A stretch of DNA of 64,000 bases from Photobacterium obscurum (GTDB taxonomy: Bacteria; Pseudomonadota; Gammaproteobacteria; Enterobacterales; Vibrionaceae): positions 53,396-117,395 of the forward strand of contig NZ_JAKRRW010000016.1 of NCBI RefSeq assembly GCF_026191635.1. Direction: 5' to 3'. Positions 63,769-64,000 of the stretch are shown in pieces; position 1 is the stretch's first letter; the number at the start of each line of letters is the position of its first letter. The position numbers and the translations under genes were made by a program. Below the pieces are notes generated by a model. It made no database searches, had not been told where the DNA came from, and saw only the letters and a program-made list of their open reading frames with translations.

Positions 63769-64000
63769 TTATTCAACGATTGTTGCAACAACACCAGCAC
63801 CAACTGTACGACCACCTTCACGGATAGCGAAGCGTAGGCCTTCGTCCATCGCGATTGGGCAGATTAGAGTAACAGTCATAGAAACGTTGTCACCAGGCAT
63901 TACCATTTCAACGCCTTCTGGTAGCTCGATAGTACCAGTTACGTCAGTTGTACGGAAGTAGAACTGTGGACGGTAACCTTTGAAGAAAGGAGTGTGACGG
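63769..64000 (-). CDS. tuf: Elongation factor Tu, C-terminal fragment
   Basis: The last 76 codons of EF-Tu, cut by the window edge. It reads [20 protein letters not shown], then [20 protein letters not shown] and ends [15 protein letters not shown] with TAA at 63769. This is EF-Tu domain 3. Position before secE marks it as the tufB-type copy. Confidence 0.97.
   Translation of the reverse strand, partial: RHTPFFKGYRPQFYFRTTDVTGTIELPEGVEMVMPGDNVSMTVTLICPIAMDEGLRFAIREGGRTVGAGVVATIVE

Overview
The window is chromosomal DNA of a gamma-proteobacterium of the Vibrionaceae, most likely Photobacterium or a close relative (inference). The evidence is gene order. The run secE-nusG-rplKAJL-rpoBC, rsd, nudC, hemE, yjaG, brnQ, hupA, purHD, dusB-fis, prmA, panF, accBC-aroQ, acs and a CrbS-type kinase follows the Vibrionaceae large-chromosome order as I remember it. 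A sigma54-regulated lateral-type flagellar cluster sits directly beside it. Coding density is high, base composition looks near 50% G+C, and no IS element, prophage, tRNA, rRNA or CRISPR array was seen.

1-19.5 kb: flagellar structural and export genes in divergent blocks. flgBCDEF read left from a near-consensus sigma54 promoter, and flgAMN read right. motY-lafK-fliEFGHIJ read left. fliMNPQR-flhBA read right, without fliO or fliL. The blocks containing motY/lafK and fliM are split by an 862-bp AT-rich gap. LafK, MotY, the lack of fliO/fliL and a short FliM without a CheY-binding peptide all point to the lateral (swarming) system rather than the polar one.

19.5-32 kb: acetate and fatty-acid entry. 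crbS (transporter-linked hybrid kinase), an HcaT-like MFS gene, a cNMP/CBS/DUF294 regulator, a DEDDh exonuclease and acs are followed by aroQ-accB-accC behind a leader that carries a short upstream ORF.

32-48 kb: yhdT-panF, prmA, dusB-fis with a stringent-type promoter and Fis sites, a duplicated fasciclin protein, ppnP, a small lipoprotein, zntR, purHD behind a PurR operator and a structured leader, a DUF1481 lipoprotein, hupA, a DUF21-CBS protein, brnQ behind what looks like a leucine-responsive attenuator with its own leader peptide, yjaG, a 2-hydroxyacid dehydrogenase and a family-4-like uracil-DNA glycosylase.

48-64 kb: hemE, nudC and rsd, with a possible small RNA between hemE and nudC, then the rpoBC, ribosomal-protein, nusG-secE block with its known types of leader and attenuator, ending inside tuf.

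The least explained items are the brnQ leader, the purH leader, the short ORF before aroQ and the candidate small RNA at 49.8 kb. All are readings of sequence pattern alone and have not been tested by search or folding software.
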